Shown here: piece after piece, positions 28,078 through 38,016 of the stretch
How the letters are laid out: each line of letters begins with the position of its first letter
Position numbering within the stretch: position 1 is the first letter of the stretch
DNA from: an uncultured beta proteobacterium
Lineage (GTDB): Bacteria; Pseudomonadota; Gammaproteobacteria; Burkholderiales; Nitrosomonadaceae
DNA length: 61,474 bases
Assembly: GCA_900696615.1 (NCBI GenBank)
Contig: CAADGS010000043.1
Span: 1-61,474, forward strand
Reading direction: 5' to 3'
The notes under the pieces: model-generated
What the model saw: only the letters and a program-made list of their open reading frames with translations
Told to the model about the DNA's origin: nothing
Database searches by the model: none
Translations under genes and position numbers: made by a program

Positions 28078-29220
28078 TCATTCTGCGTGCTTAGGTTGAT
28101 CGAGTCCGTCAGGAACCGGCACATCGACCGGCGCTTGCGGATATTCACCACCATATTCGTTATAACGTCTAAGCTGAAACACATACGCCAAAACCTCTGC
28201 CACAGCGGTATACAATTTTTCGGGTATTTCGCTTTCCAGTTCGGCGTGGTAATACAGTGCACGCGCAAGCGGCGGCGCTTCAAGAATCGGTACATGATGT
28301 TCGTTGGCAACTTCACGGATACGCGCAGCTAATAAATGCACTCCTTTTGCAACCACGGTCGGCGCCCGCATGGTTTCGCTCTTGTATTTGAGTGCCACGG
28401 CATAATGCGTCGGGTTGGTCACAATGACATCGGCTTTCGGAATTTCCGCCATCATGCGGCGCCGTGCAGCTTCACGCTGTAAGCCGCGAATGCGGGCTTT
28501 GACAAAAGGATCGCCTTCGTCTTCCTTATGTTCTCTGCGCACTTCTTCTTTGGTCATCCGTAATTGCTTAGCGTGCTGCCAAATTTGAAAAGGCACATCG
28601 ATCACGACAATCAACACCATTGCACCAATGATCAACAAAAAGCTCATCGCCAAATACTCGCCGGTACGGCCGATTCCCGCATCCACTGGAACCGTCAGAA
28701 GCGCCATGACTTCGTCCTTGTTATGCCAAATCATCAGCGCTGCAACGCCACCGATAACAATGGTTTTGGCAATTGCCTTCACCAATTCGATCAAGCTGTG
28801 CATCGAAAATATGCGGGCAAAACCTTTGATTGGATTGATACGGTCAAATTTCGGCGTCAGTGCTTTGGCGCTGATCATCCAGCCACTTAACAGCATTGGC
28901 GAAAAAAAAGCGACGATGATTAAAAGCAACAGCATGGGAGCAATAGCGATTAAACCTTCAAAAGCCAGCTCATAAAACCGGGTTAACATCAAATCGGGCT
29001 GGAATGCCAATTCACGCTCCAACTGCATTCCTACCTGCATGATTTTAATTAGCTTTTCCATAACTGCACTACCGAGAAACAACAATCCCGCGGCGGCTAC
29101 CATCAGCAAAGCGAATGTAGTCAGTTCCTGAGAACGCGCAACCTGGCCTTCCTCACGCGCTTTTTGCAAGCGCTTCGGCGTTGCCGGTTCAGTTCGTTCT
29201 AAATCGCTTTCTTCAGCCAT
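28078..29220 (-). CDS. flhB: Flagellar type III export switch protein FlhB
   Basis: Export gate component of 380 residues with four membrane helices and a cytoplasmic domain that cleaves itself to switch substrate from hook to filament. The self-cleavage motif NPTH is at residues 269-272, the same numbering as Salmonella, and is followed by YAVALKY. The N-terminus begins with EESDLERTEPATPKRLQKAR, the family hallmark (20 residues). I chose ATG 29220 because a GGAG site lies 7 bases upstream; TTG 29232 is an alternative. It opens the flhB-flhA-flhF-flhG-fliA-motC-motD unit. Confidence 0.96.
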   Translation of the reverse strand: MAEESDLERTEPATPKRLQKAREEGQVARSQELTTFALLMVAAAGLLFLGSAVMEKLIKIMQVGMQLERELAFQPDLMLTRFYELAFEGLIAIAPMLLLLIIVAFFSPMLLSGWMISAKALTPKFDRINPIKGFARIFSMHSLIELVKAIAKTIVIGGVAALMIWHNKDEVMALLTVPVDAGIGRTGEYLAMSFLLIIGAMVLIVVIDVPFQIWQHAKQLRMTKEEVRREHKEDEGDPFVKARIRGLQREAARRRMMAEIPKADVIVTNPTHYAVALKYKSETMRAPTVVAKGVHLLAARIREVANEHHVPILEAPPLARALYYHAELESEIPEKLYTAVAEVLAYVFQLRRYNEYGGEYPQAPVDVPVPDGLDQPKHAE

Positions 29221-29438
29221 GACAAGCTCCAAATCTTTACAATTGAATTATCATGGCAAAGCAATTGATTTAATATTGCGAACAAAGAAGGAATCATCCC
29301 TTTATTCCAGCAATGCTCATGACACAATTTTCCTGCATTTTCTTCAATGATTTAGAGAATAATCCAGATCGCCATCAAGGCAATTTGGACAGACCGGCAT
29401 CCATGAAACAACCGATTATTTTTTGATTGAATAGCCCC

Positions 29439-31826
29439 ATGCATACTACGTTACGTTTAGTCCGCAATATCCTGATAATAGCTGCACTAATCATCTGTTT
29501 ATTCATTATTGCGACAGGACTGTTACTGCGCGGCAGCTTGCCACATTACGACGGTGAAATCTCGATAGCCGGATTATCCGGGCCGGTATCGGTTGACAGG
29601 GACGCACTGGGCAGTGTCACCTTGCAAGGCCAAAATCGCCTGGATTTAGCTTTGGCTATGGGCTTTGTGCATGCTCAGGAACGTTTCTTCGAAATGGATT
29701 TGATGCGCCGGCAAGCGGCAGGAGAATTGGCTGAATTATTAGGCACCGGCGCCATCGACCACGACCGTAAAACCCGCAAATTCCGCATGCGTGCAAGGGC
29801 TTCAACGGTATTGCAGCAATTGACGGATCCGGAACGGCAATTGCTGGACGCTTACCGGATGGGCGTCAATCAAGGCTTGCAATCCCTGCTGGTGCGTCCC
29901 TTCCCCTATTTATTGACGCAAACTCAGCCCATAGCTTGGCGCAACGAAGACAGCATTCTAGTCATTTACGCCATGTTTTTTACGTTGAATGAAGAGAATT
30001 TTTCCCGTGAATTAAAGCTATCTCGCCTGCACGCGGCGCTTCCCCATTCCGTTTTCAAATTTCTTACCACCCCCGCAGGCAACTGGGATGCGCCGCTAAT
30101 TGGCGAGTCGCTTGCTTTACCGGAACTCCCGCCGGAAACCGCAATTAATTTGCAGACTTTAAATACGCTCGCATTCAAAAACGATGCACCAGTCTCCGAA
30201 CAAATGCCCGGCAGCAACAGTTTTGCCGTTTCAGGCGAATTGGCGGGTGGCTCGGCGTTGATTGCCAATGACATGCACCTGACATTGCGGGTGCCCAATT
30301 TATGGTTCCGATCCCGGTTGCGCTACCCGGATACCGCTTCGGCTAATGATTGGCACGATATTACCGGTCTCAGCCTGCCGGGCGTACCGTCCATTGTGAT
30401 CGGCTCAAACCGTCATATCGCATGGAGTTTTACCAATAGCCACGGTGATTTTGCTGATTGGGTCCGCGTAAACATCGACAAAAACGATAACACGCGGTAC
30501 CGCAGCTCAAAAGGCTGGAAACCGCTCAATATCGTGCAGGAGACAATCCGGGTGCGCAATGCACCGGAGGAAATACTGGCGATATCCGAAACAGAATGGG
30601 GGCCCATATTGGAAGAAGATCACGATGAAACTCCCTTGGCGCTTGCCTGGACTGCATTGCACCCGCACGCTGTTAATCTCAAATTATTTGAACTGGAAAG
30701 CACGAAAACAGCCACACACGCGGCTTATATTGCGCAACAAGCCGGCATTCCCGTACAAAACTTTATTGTGGGAGATCGCGCTGGCAACATCGGTTGGACG
30801 CTCGCTGGCCGCATCCCGGCTAGATCCGGCAATTACGATTCGCAAATTCCAGCCGACTGGTCAAACGCAGACACCGGCTGGCAAGGCTGGTTGAATCCAG
30901 CGGATTATCCGCTCATCCACAATCCAGCATCGCAACGGCTCTGGTCCGCCAATTCGCGCTCTGTTTCCGGCGATCAGCTTAAGCTTTTAGGCAATGGCGG
31001 TTACGATCTGGGCGCCCGCGCCACACAAATCCGTAACCACTTATTTGCACGAGACCGATTCAACGCTACAGATATGCGCGCGATTCAGTTGGATGACCGG
31101 GCAGTATTGGGTGATCGTTGGTATCAATTGCTCAAAACCACATTGGAATCCGCAGACTCCAATCTTCCTTGGGTTGCTGCCATGAAACAAGCCCTAACCG
31201 ATTGGAGCGGCTACGCCACGGCCGATTCCGTGGCTTACCGCGCTGTTCGTTCGTATCGTTATTCCGTCATGCAAACCGTCATCAACGGCTTTGCGGCACC
31301 CATTCAGCAACGAGATGCAAGCTTTGAATTGCCACGACTCAGCCAAGCCGAATGGATCGTATGGCAATTGCTTGAGCATCAACCACAACACCTGCTGCCC
31401 GCACCCTACCAAAACTGGCAAGAATTGCTGTATCGCAACGCTGAAACTACCGCACAACAACTGCAACAACAGGGCGGTATTACCGAACGCACTTGGGGCG
31501 ACTATAACGCTGCGCGCATCCGCCATCCGCTCAGCCAGAAACTCCCGGCATGGATTGCCCACCGGCTGGATATGCCGAACGATCCGCTACCCGGCGATCA
31601 TAATATGCCGCGCGTGCAATCGCCGAATTTTGGTGCTTCACAACGCTCCGCGGTAGCGCCAGGCCGGGAAGAACAAGGATATATGGACACGCCCGGCGGA
31701 CAAAGCGGACACCCGCTATCGCCTTATTACGGCAGCGGTCATACCAATTGGGTCCATGGCAAGCCCACGCCGTTTCTGCCGGGTGAAACAGAGCAACACA
31801 TGAAGCTGATTCCGGCAGAGTCATAA
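29439..31826 (+). CDS. Penicillin-acylase-family Ntn hydrolase
   Basis: Periplasmic N-terminal-nucleophile amidohydrolase of about 795 residues. An N-terminal hydrophobic segment (about residues 9-30 from the ATG) would act as signal or anchor. The precursor should cut itself just before the nucleophile serine in PGSNSFAVSG (Ser259 counted from ATG 29439), giving alpha and beta chains. Conserved family blocks MGFVHAQERFFEMDLMRR and GNIGWTLAGRIP are clear. Substrates in the family include beta-lactams, acyl-homoserine lactones and peptides; none can be chosen from sequence. It stands alone, divergent from the flagellar operon. TTG 29427 is in frame upstream, and there is no good ribosome site. 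Confidence 0.88.
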   Translation: MHTTLRLVRNILIIAALIICLFIIATGLLLRGSLPHYDGEISIAGLSGPVSVDRDALGSVTLQGQNRLDLALAMGFVHAQERFFEMDLMRRQAAGELAELLGTGAIDHDRKTRKFRMRARASTVLQQLTDPERQLLDAYRMGVNQGLQSLLVRPFPYLLTQTQPIAWRNEDSILVIYAMFFTLNEENFSRELKLSRLHAALPHSVFKFLTTPAGNWDAPLIGESLALPELPPETAINLQTLNTLAFKNDAPVSEQMPGSNSFAVSGELAGGSALIANDMHLTLRVPNLWFRSRLRYPDTASANDWHDITGLSLPGVPSIVIGSNRHIAWSFTNSHGDFADWVRVNIDKNDNTRYRSSKGWKPLNIVQETIRVRNAPEEILAISETEWGPILEEDHDETPLALAWTALHPHAVNLKLFELESTKTATHAAYIAQQAGIPVQNFIVGDRAGNIGWTLAGRIPARSGNYDSQIPADWSNADTGWQGWLNPADYPLIHNPASQRLWSANSRSVSGDQLKLLGNGGYDLGARATQIRNHLFARDRFNATDMRAIQLDDRAVLGDRWYQLLKTTLESADSNLPWVAAMKQALTDWSGYATADSVAYRAVRSYRYSVMQTVINGFAAPIQQRDASFELPRLSQAEWIVWQLLEHQPQHLLPAPYQNWQELLYRNAETTAQQLQQQGGITERTWGDYNAARIRHPLSQKLPAWIAHRLDMPNDPLPGDHNMPRVQSPNFGASQRSAVAPGREEQGYMDTPGGQSGHPLSPYYGSGHTNWVHGKPTPFLPGETEQHMKLIPAES

Positions 31827-31852
31827 TTGAAAATTTGACGTTGAAAAAGCTG

Positions 31853-32019
31853 GCATGGGCACTACTTACCCCAACTGAGGCAATGGCGGATAAAATGCTC
31901 GAAATCTGTTGCGACATGTAAAACTCGCCTGCTTCTTTATCAGAACTGGCAGCACCTTCGTAGTTATCCGAGTGGAAGCGCAAAAATCCGAAAGACAACA
32001 TGTAATCACGGATCGGCAT
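31853..32019 (-). pseudogene. Possible remnant of an unrecognised gene
   Basis: A minus-strand frame from ATG 32019 with about 56 codons of protein-like composition before it reaches the neighbour's coding sequence. Just upstream, the same frame is stopped by a TGA that separates it from another protein-like piece reading CDPFEPLSINSVKQ. It has no ribosome site. I treat it as a gene fragment with a lost start and frame breaks. It could also be chance. Confidence 0.3.
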
Positions 32020-32275
32020 TCATTGCTTCACACTGTTGATTGACAATGGCTCAAAAGGGTCGCATCCAGTTGTTTTTGGGTCGTTCTTTCATAATGAGTT
32101 TTTTACTAAAAAATTCTAACTGAATCTCCTGCTTGAGGAATTTTAGGTAAAACTGACGGCGGGTGTATTTCAGAACTATTAACTTAGTAAGCAGGCTTTA
32201 TTCAATTGGGTTTTTGTTGCTGTCATTGGAGCGATCCAGAAAGTTCAACCGGGCAATTTTTATAGGATCAGATAA

Positions 32276-32368
32276 CTAATTTGTTTGCGCAGAAAACTGA
32301 TAATGATCAATGTCCAATTCTGACAAATCGATGCTTCTGGGCCCAAGCAATAATGTATGTTTGATCAT
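32276..32368 (-). CDS. Possible 30-residue small protein
   Basis: A short frame starting at an ATG with a well-placed GGGAG ribosome site 5 bases upstream. The peptide is 30 residues, with a hydrophobic KHTLLLGP segment then an acidic SIDLSELDIDHYQ segment. After its TAG the same frame runs a further 25 codons to a TAA at 32198-32200, so this may be the start of a gene broken by a stop codon. No family is recognised. Confidence 0.35.
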   Translation of the reverse strand: MIKHTLLLGPRSIDLSELDIDHYQFSAQTN

Positions 32369-32421
32369 AGTTTCTCCCATTTTGCTCAAAAAATTAATTC
32401 AGTTAGGCAGCTAAAAAGACT

Positions 32422-32455
32422 TTGTGATGGAGTTTTTTTATGAACTCCATCACAA
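32422..32455 (-). terminator. Intrinsic terminator of the TIGR04073 gene
   Basis: A 13-base perfect stem (TTGTGATGGAGTT with its complement) around an 8-base loop, 36 bases beyond the stop of the minus-strand gene. Four bases after the stem the minus strand reads TTTTT. It therefore fits as that gene's terminator. Confidence 0.65.
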
Positions 32456-32491
32456 CAAGTGAAAACTTAACAATCGATGTGCTTCTCTCTA

Positions 32492-32842
32492 TCAATAAGT
32501 CGTTTCGCGTGAAAAATCTTGCCATATGAAGGGCGGATTCACCGATGGTTTGGTGGGTATGAAGAAAGTCGCAGCATCCAGAACTCCGACCAGCGTTCTG
32601 CCGATGGAATGCATGACACCCATTGCCGTTCCAACCGTAACGCCGTATAGCGGCCCTTCGTTTTTGCTTGTCAAAATGATATTTTTTGGCAATTCGATAA
32701 CTCCGGTTACCGCATTGGCAATCCCGCTGACAAACTTCTCGCTGGCGTTACCAAAATAACTATCCGAGGCTACTGCTTGAGAAGAAGAAAAAAACAATAA
32801 AAATGAAACAACTAACGACAACTTGGCAATCCCGCTCATCAA
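32492..32842 (-). CDS. TIGR04073-family exosortase-system-associated protein
   Basis: A 116-residue secreted protein. A signal peptide with a hydrophobic core (LSLVVSFLLFF) is probably cut after AVAS near residue 26. The mature part has the TIGR04073 pattern: a KFVSGIANAVTGVIELPKN helix, GPLYGVTVGTAMGV, and then GRTLVGVLDAATFFIPT with a short proline-rich end. The family tends to occur in genomes with exosortase/PEP-CTERM sorting, though no exosortase is in this window and this protein has no PEP-CTERM tail. Function is unknown; periplasmic or membrane-associated location is inferred. Confidence 0.78.
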   Translation of the reverse strand: MMSGIAKLSLVVSFLLFFSSSQAVASDSYFGNASEKFVSGIANAVTGVIELPKNIILTSKNEGPLYGVTVGTAMGVMHSIGRTLVGVLDAATFFIPTKPSVNPPFIWQDFSRETTY

Positions 32843-33163
32843 AAACTCCTTTCTTCGGTTTTAGAATTAAATTTCTGCACGTTCAAATTCGGGAACCGGC
32901 AAAAATCAACCGAAAGTTTACCTTTTCATCGTTAAACAAACAATTTTTGAATTAACAATTCGGCACATAGTCATTCCAAAAAGAAATCCTGCTGTTGAAT
33001 ATTCTCGACAAAACGTATATGTCACACTCCCCCGCCAATAAATATGACAACTGCATGATAGGATTTTCCTGTGCTAAAGTCCGGAACTAATTGGTTTTAT
33101 GCGCTATAAACTATTTACAGCCAGCAGTCGGTCACTCAATTCGATTATTTTTATTTTTAGAGG
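32843..33163. other. Divergent promoter region between TIGR04073 gene and porin
   Basis: A 321-base AT-rich gap that must hold promoters for both the minus-strand TIGR04073 gene and the porin/urease genes. I looked for a NikR-like GTATGA/TCATAC palindrome and saw none, and no clear sigma-70 pair stands out. No coding frame or structured RNA was recognised. Confidence 0.4.
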
Positions 33164-34531
33164 ATGGGCAGCTTCATGAGAGCAAGCAGTCGCAGCTTTT
33201 TACAGACAATAATTCAATACGAAAAATTTCTCCCTTCATATGTTTCATTCCACCTACGCCCTACCCGGAAATACCATTTTTATCGATCCATACAGTTTTT
33301 GTCGATTGCTTTCTTAAGCGTTTTTTTTCTCGCAACATCCAAAACTTATGCCTACGACTTATCGGTCAAACCGATTTCCGACAGGCTCAAGGTTAAAACT
33401 AGCGAAACGCGTTGGCTGAGTTTAGGCGCAGGCTACCGCGGCACAGGTCTATGGACTGAAAACGCGAACGGAAATCTTGGCGAAGGTCATTTCAGCAATG
33501 ACAATGCACGTTTGTATTTGAATGGCCAAATCAACGAATATTTGAAATTTGAAGTCAACACCGAATGTTTCTTTTGTAACAATACAGCCACCGGCGAGAA
33601 CCCGAAAATGTCCTATAACATTCTGGACGCCATTGCAAAATTCGAGTACAACCGCTACTTCAATATTTGGGGCGGCCGCATGCTGGCGCCAACCGAACGG
33701 GGAGAGTTAAGCGGGCCGTTTTTCCAGGCAACGCATGATGCCTTCAAAACACCTTTTTTCTCGCAGGATTTCAGTACAAAATTTGGCAATGGCGGTGCAG
33801 GACGTTATGGCCGTGACGATGGCGTGACTTTCTGGGGCAGCGTCGAACCGAAGTTTGTACCCGGCACTTTGGGGTATGCCATGGGCGTCTTTCGTGGCTT
33901 GGAATCGACCCATATTTCAGGACCTAACCCAAGCGGCACGATTTTGACAGCCGCACGGGTCACATACAATTTCCTGAATCCGGAAAAAAACCCCGGCTAT
34001 TACACATCCAGCACCTACTACGGTAAAGCGGGAGATATCCTGGCGCTGGCATTCGGTATGTCGTATCAAAAAAATGGCGCCGGATCGTTCACTCATCGCG
34101 GCGATTTTTTAGGTTTTGTCGGTGATTTGTTATTTGAGAAAGTGCTGCCGAACAATATGGGGGTCTGGACTACCAATGCCGAATATAAGCAATTCTACGC
34201 CGATTACTCAACTGCCGCATTCGGCGACAGGGATTGTTTTTGTATGTTCGACGGTAAATCATGGACTGTCACGGGACTCTATATGTTTCCAACGAAAATA
34301 GGTATCGGCCACATCCAACCTTACGGCCGGTTCACCAGTATTCAGCCTAATCGCAGCAGCAATCGGGAAGAAATCGAAGCCGGCGTGAATTATATTATCG
34401 ATGGCTTCAATGCACGGATTTCGGCGTATTATCAGCATGGCGATCTGCTAACGAAGGGACTGAATTATGGGCCCAACGTAACCGGTCAAGCACTGGATGT
34501 CTTTAAAATTTCATTCCAATTGCAAATTTAG
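33164..34531 (+). CDS. Predicted outer-membrane porin upstream of urease genes
   Basis: Beta-barrel protein of up to 455 residues. A signal peptide core (FLSIAFLSVFFLATS) lies at residues 45-60 with a likely cut after TYA at 63, so the first 43 residues are an unusually long n-region or the true start is further in. The rest has alternating polar and aromatic strands, Gly/Asn turns, and ends in the hydrophobic KISFQLQI typical of outer-membrane barrels. The mature part has two cysteine pairs, CFFC near residue 138 and CFC near 357, rare in porins. It lies 35 bases before ureD on the same strand and may serve urea uptake; that is inference from position. Confidence 0.72.
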   Translation: MGSFMRASSRSFLQTIIQYEKFLPSYVSFHLRPTRKYHFYRSIQFLSIAFLSVFFLATSKTYAYDLSVKPISDRLKVKTSETRWLSLGAGYRGTGLWTENANGNLGEGHFSNDNARLYLNGQINEYLKFEVNTECFFCNNTATGENPKMSYNILDAIAKFEYNRYFNIWGGRMLAPTERGELSGPFFQATHDAFKTPFFSQDFSTKFGNGGAGRYGRDDGVTFWGSVEPKFVPGTLGYAMGVFRGLESTHISGPNPSGTILTAARVTYNFLNPEKNPGYYTSSTYYGKAGDILALAFGMSYQKNGAGSFTHRGDFLGFVGDLLFEKVLPNNMGVWTTNAEYKQFYADYSTAAFGDRDCFCMFDGKSWTVTGLYMFPTKIGIGHIQPYGRFTSIQPNRSSNREEIEAGVNYIIDGFNARISAYYQHGDLLTKGLNYGPNVTGQALDVFKISFQLQI

Positions 34532-34566
34532 TCAAATTTTTCTCATCATTAAATTTTTTATCTATC

Positions 34567-35499
34567 ATGCTTCTAACCAGTTACCCGGATGAATCTAGCC
34601 TTGCAGCGTTAAATTCGGCGATCCGGGATCATCGCGGAGTGTCGCCTGTGGCGACTGTTAATTCAGTGCATCAACCATTGCAAGCCAGCTTGGCGCTTAA
34701 ATTTGCTGAAACGGATGGCATTACCCGTTTGGTAGCCCGCGATCATTTCGGTCCTTTACTGGTACAGAAGCCTTTGTATCCGGAAGGGCGTGAAGTTTGC
34801 CATGTGGTGATTATTCATCCGCCGGGCGGTGTTGTAGGGGGAGATCAATTGGAAATCTCGGCACATGCCGATACCGCGACCAAAGTGCAAATTACCACGC
34901 CGGGTGCGGCAAAGTGGTACAAATCCAACGGTCATACATCCCATCAAAAAATCAGAATCGACGTCAACAAAGGCGCATTCCTCGAATGGATACCTCAAGA
35001 AACCATTTTTTATAACAACGCCAATATCGTCATCGATCACCAGGTAACGCTCGAAGACGATGCCAGTTATATCGGTTGTGAAATACTCTGTTTTGGCCGA
35101 ACCGCTGCGGGTGAAACCTTCAATAGCGGTCAAATCAAGCAGCGTACCCGCATCAAAAGAAATGGCAAATTGATTTGGCTCGAACAAATACGGTTACTAG
35201 GAGACAGCCATGCCATGAGCGGTCCGCTCGCACTGAATGGCAATACGGTCTGTGCCACCCTCACCGTGACAGGAAAAGCAATACCGCAACCATTGATCGA
35301 TCAGGCACGCCAGCAAGCTCAGGAAATAACCAAAGGTATGGGCAAAGTGGGCATTTCCCAGTTAAAAGCCATTACTGTTGCCCGGTATTTGGGCAATTCA
35401 AGCGAAGTGGCGCGGCACATCATGCTCGCGGTTTGGGGTCTGTTCCGTCCGGAAATCACCGGCCGTGGCGCAATGACTCCTAGGATGTGGAACACATGA
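34567..35499 (+). CDS. ureD: Urease accessory protein UreD
   Basis: Urease maturation scaffold of 310 residues that binds apo-urease and, with UreF and UreG, delivers nickel. The family blocks are visible: [14 protein letters not shown], then the [14 protein letters not shown] segment, the [14 protein letters not shown] stretch and [12 protein letters not shown]. No good ribosome site precedes the ATG, and the conserved part starts near residue 45, so a later start is possible. It opens the operon in the order D-A-B-C-E-F-G. Confidence 0.94.
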   Translation: MLLTSYPDESSLAALNSAIRDHRGVSPVATVNSVHQPLQASLALKFAETDGITRLVARDHFGPLLVQKPLYPEGREVCHVVIIHPPGGVVGGDQLEISAHADTATKVQITTPGAAKWYKSNGHTSHQKIRIDVNKGAFLEWIPQETIFYNNANIVIDHQVTLEDDASYIGCEILCFGRTAAGETFNSGQIKQRTRIKRNGKLIWLEQIRLLGDSHAMSGPLALNGNTVCATLTVTGKAIPQPLIDQARQQAQEITKGMGKVGISQLKAITVARYLGNSSEVARHIMLAVWGLFRPEITGRGAMTPRMWNT

Positions 35500-35596
35500 A
35501 CATTCCGGTTATGACTCGTCAAGATGTTTTTATAGTTATGCTTATATAAAACATAAAGTTGTCAATTTTAAATGTAACTTACCCAGGAGAAAAGCT

Positions 35597-35899
35597 ATGG
35601 ATTTAACACCTAGAGAAAAAGACAAATTGCAAATCTTTACCGCAGGACTATTGGCTGAAAGACGCAAAGCCCGTGGTTTGCGGCTCAATCACCCGGAAGC
35701 CGTGGCTCTGATTACTTGCGCAGTATTGGAGGGAGCGCGGGATGGCCGAACAGTTGCAGAATTGATGACTGCCGGCCAGAAAGTGCTTACTCGCGCCGAT
35801 GTGATGGAAGGCGTTGCTGAGATGATTCCGGATATTCAAGTCGAGGCCACTTTCCCGGACGGAACCAAGCTGGTTACTGTGCATAACCCGATAGTTTAA
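35597..35899 (+). CDS. ureA: Urease subunit gamma
   Basis: Smallest structural subunit of urease, 100 residues, full length. It opens [20 protein letters not shown], has the [17 protein letters not shown] helix pair, and ends with [16 protein letters not shown], all typical. An AGGAG-type site precedes the ATG. It is separated from ureD by 97 bases, the largest gap in the front half of the operon, so a second promoter there is possible. It assembles with UreB and UreC as (ABC)3. Confidence 0.98.
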   Translation: MDLTPREKDKLQIFTAGLLAERRKARGLRLNHPEAVALITCAVLEGARDGRTVAELMTAGQKVLTRADVMEGVAEMIPDIQVEATFPDGTKLVTVHNPIV

Positions 35900-35917
35900 A
35901 ATAATAAGGAGATCGCT

Positions 35918-36238
35918 ATGAGAGTACCCATGATTCCAGGTGAAGTGTTCACCGAGCCTGGTGAGATAGAACTAAATGCTGGCAGAAAAACTAAGACCCT
36001 GACCGTTTCCAATGGTGGGGACCGCCCGATCCAGATCGGTTCTCATTTCCATTTCTATGAAGTGAATTCCGCCATGAAATTTGATCGCGATGCGGCCTAT
36101 GGCATGCGTCTTAATATTATGGCCGGCACCGCAGTGCGCTTTGAGCCAGGACAAGAGCGGACCGTAGAGCTCGTCGAACTTGCAGGAGACCGGATCGTTT
36201 ATGGATTTAATCAAAAAGTGATGGGCAAACTGAAGTAG
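35918..36238 (+). CDS. ureB: Urease subunit beta
   Basis: Structural subunit of 106 residues, full length. It begins [11 protein letters not shown] and carries the [19 protein letters not shown] block, the [18 protein letters not shown] block and a closing [16 protein letters not shown] block. It lies 18 bases after ureA with an AAGGAG site and contacts the active-site flap of UreC in the assembled enzyme. Confidence 0.98.
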   Translation: MRVPMIPGEVFTEPGEIELNAGRKTKTLTVSNGGDRPIQIGSHFHFYEVNSAMKFDRDAAYGMRLNIMAGTAVRFEPGQERTVELVELAGDRIVYGFNQKVMGKLK

Positions 36239-36271
36239 TTTGTTTCGCAACGATTTTACAGGAGTAAAAAA

Positions 36272-37978
36272 ATGAGCGTAAAAATTTCCCGTCAAACCTA
36301 CGCAGAAATGATGGGCCCAACGACCGGCGACCGTGTTCGTTTAGCTGATACAGAACTTTTTATTGAAATTGAGAAGGACTTCACTACATATGGTGAAGAA
36401 GTGAAATTCGGTGGCGGCAAAGTGATTCGCGACGGCATGGGACAATCTCAGCGTAATCACGCAGAAGTCATGGATACTGTCATTACCAACGCGGTCATCA
36501 TCGATCATTGGGGTATTGTCAAAGCGGATATCGGTATCAAAAACGGCAAAATTGCCAGCATTGGTAAAGCCGGAAATCCCGACATTCAACCGAATGTAAC
36601 AATGGCTATCGGTTCAGCTACTGAAATTATTGCAGGCGAAAACTTGATTGTTACGGCGGGAGGTGTTGATACCCATATTCACTTTATTTCCCCGCAGCAA
36701 GCTGAAGATGCCATGATGAATGGCATTACCACCATGCTGGGTGGCGGCACCGGCCCTGCGGTGGGAACGGCTGCAACCACTTGCACACCCGGTCCTTGGC
36801 ATATTCATTCGATGCTTAGAGCTTCTGATGGATTAGTGATGAATACCGGATTTTTTGGCAAAGGCAATACCAGCTTGCCTACACCGCTTGAGGAACAAGT
36901 ATTGGCAGGCGCATGCGGACTGAAACTGCATGAGGACTGGGGAACAACCTTTGCTGCCATCGATAACTGCTTAAGCGTTGCCGACAAATACGACGTACAG
37001 GTTGCCATCCATACCGATACCATTAACGAAGGCGGTTACCTGGAAAATACCATTGCTGCAATGAAAGACCGCACGATTCATACCTTCCATACCGAAGGCG
37101 CAGGCGGAGGTCATGCACCGGATATTATCGCCGTCGTGGGTCTGGATAACGTATTGCCATCGTCTACCAATCCCACCCGCCCCTACACCGTCAATACGCT
37201 CGATGAACATCTGGATATGCTGATGGTGTGCCATCATTTGCATGCCAATATTGCCGAGGATCTGGCTTTTGCTGAGTCGCGCATCCGCAAGGAAACGATC
37301 GCCGCCGAAGATATTTTGCACGATATGGGCGCAATCTCGATGATGTCATCCGACTCACAAGCAATGGGCCGGATCGGCGAAGTGGTATTACGTACCTGGC
37401 AAACTGCGCATAAGATGAAAATTCAGCGTGGCACATTGCAGGAGGATAACTCCAGGAATGATAATTTCCGGGTTAAGCGTTATGTTGCCAAATACACGAT
37501 TAATCCTGCCATTACTCATGGTATCGCTCATGCGATCGGATCGATCGAAGTAGGCAAATACGCGGATCTGGTGTTGTGGAGACCAGCATTTTTCGGTGTT
37601 AAGCCATCGATGATCCTTAAAGGTGGAATGATTGCGGCTTCATTGATGGGTGATCCCAACGCTTCCATTCCCACACCGCAACCGGTGCACTACCGGTACA
37701 TGTTCGGCGGATACGGAGGCGGCATCAAAACATCGTGCTTCACCTTCGCGTCACAAGCTGCATTAGGTGCTGGGCTGGTCGATCAACTGAAGCTCGACAA
37801 GAACTTGATTGAAGTTAAAAATACCCGCAACTTGCGTAAGAAAGACATGATTCATAATAGTGCCACGCCAAAAATGGAAGTGGATCCGGAAACTTATGAG
37901 GTGCGCGCGGATGGCCAGCTTCTTACGTGCGGTGCCGAAGATGTACTTCCTATGGCGCAGCGATACTTCTTGTTCTAG
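36272..37978 (+). CDS. ureC: Urease catalytic subunit alpha
   Basis: Nickel metalloenzyme of 568 residues that hydrolyses urea to ammonia and carbamate, here supplying substrate for ammonia oxidation. All metal ligands are present: His135 and His137 in DTHIHF, the lysine to be carbamylated Lys218 in GLKLHEDWG, His247, His273, and Asp361 in SSDSQAMG. The catalytic flap histidine is in MVCHHLH. The length and numbering sit within one residue of the Klebsiella enzyme. An AGGAG site precedes the ATG. It is followed after 105 bases by ureE, with a hairpin in between. Confidence 0.99.
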   Translation: MSVKISRQTYAEMMGPTTGDRVRLADTELFIEIEKDFTTYGEEVKFGGGKVIRDGMGQSQRNHAEVMDTVITNAVIIDHWGIVKADIGIKNGKIASIGKAGNPDIQPNVTMAIGSATEIIAGENLIVTAGGVDTHIHFISPQQAEDAMMNGITTMLGGGTGPAVGTAATTCTPGPWHIHSMLRASDGLVMNTGFFGKGNTSLPTPLEEQVLAGACGLKLHEDWGTTFAAIDNCLSVADKYDVQVAIHTDTINEGGYLENTIAAMKDRTIHTFHTEGAGGGHAPDIIAVVGLDNVLPSSTNPTRPYTVNTLDEHLDMLMVCHHLHANIAEDLAFAESRIRKETIAAEDILHDMGAISMMSSDSQAMGRIGEVVLRTWQTAHKMKIQRGTLQEDNSRNDNFRVKRYVAKYTINPAITHGIAHAIGSIEVGKYADLVLWRPAFFGVKPSMILKGGMIAASLMGDPNASIPTPQPVHYRYMFGGYGGGIKTSCFTFASQAALGAGLVDQLKLDKNLIEVKNTRNLRKKDMIHNSATPKMEVDPETYEVRADGQLLTCGAEDVLPMAQRYFLF

Positions 37979-38016
37979 GAGAAAACGCGGTAAGGGTATG
38001 CTTTATATTTAACCGG

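Larger units (their letters stand above)
31827..32421. other. Gene-poor stretch with broken reading frames
   Basis: Between the acylase gene and the TIGR04073 gene there is no full-length gene. On the minus strand a frame beginning at ATG 32019 has a protein-like composition over its first 60 residues (MPIRDYMLSFGFLRFHSDN, then KEAGEFYMSQQISSILSAI) and then runs into the acylase gene, where it is surely spurious. A separate frame starting at 32368 is interrupted by in-frame stops. Together they look like a decayed gene. I recognise no family. Confidence 0.35.

Noticed and set aside
31531..31830. Long minus-strand frame covering the 3' end of the acylase gene
   Set aside because: It is antisense to a well-conserved coding sequence; only the part beyond 31850 was kept as a possible remnant.
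32843..34566. NikR operator upstream of the porin or ureD
   Set aside because: No GTATGA/TCATAC pair with reasonable spacing was seen there.
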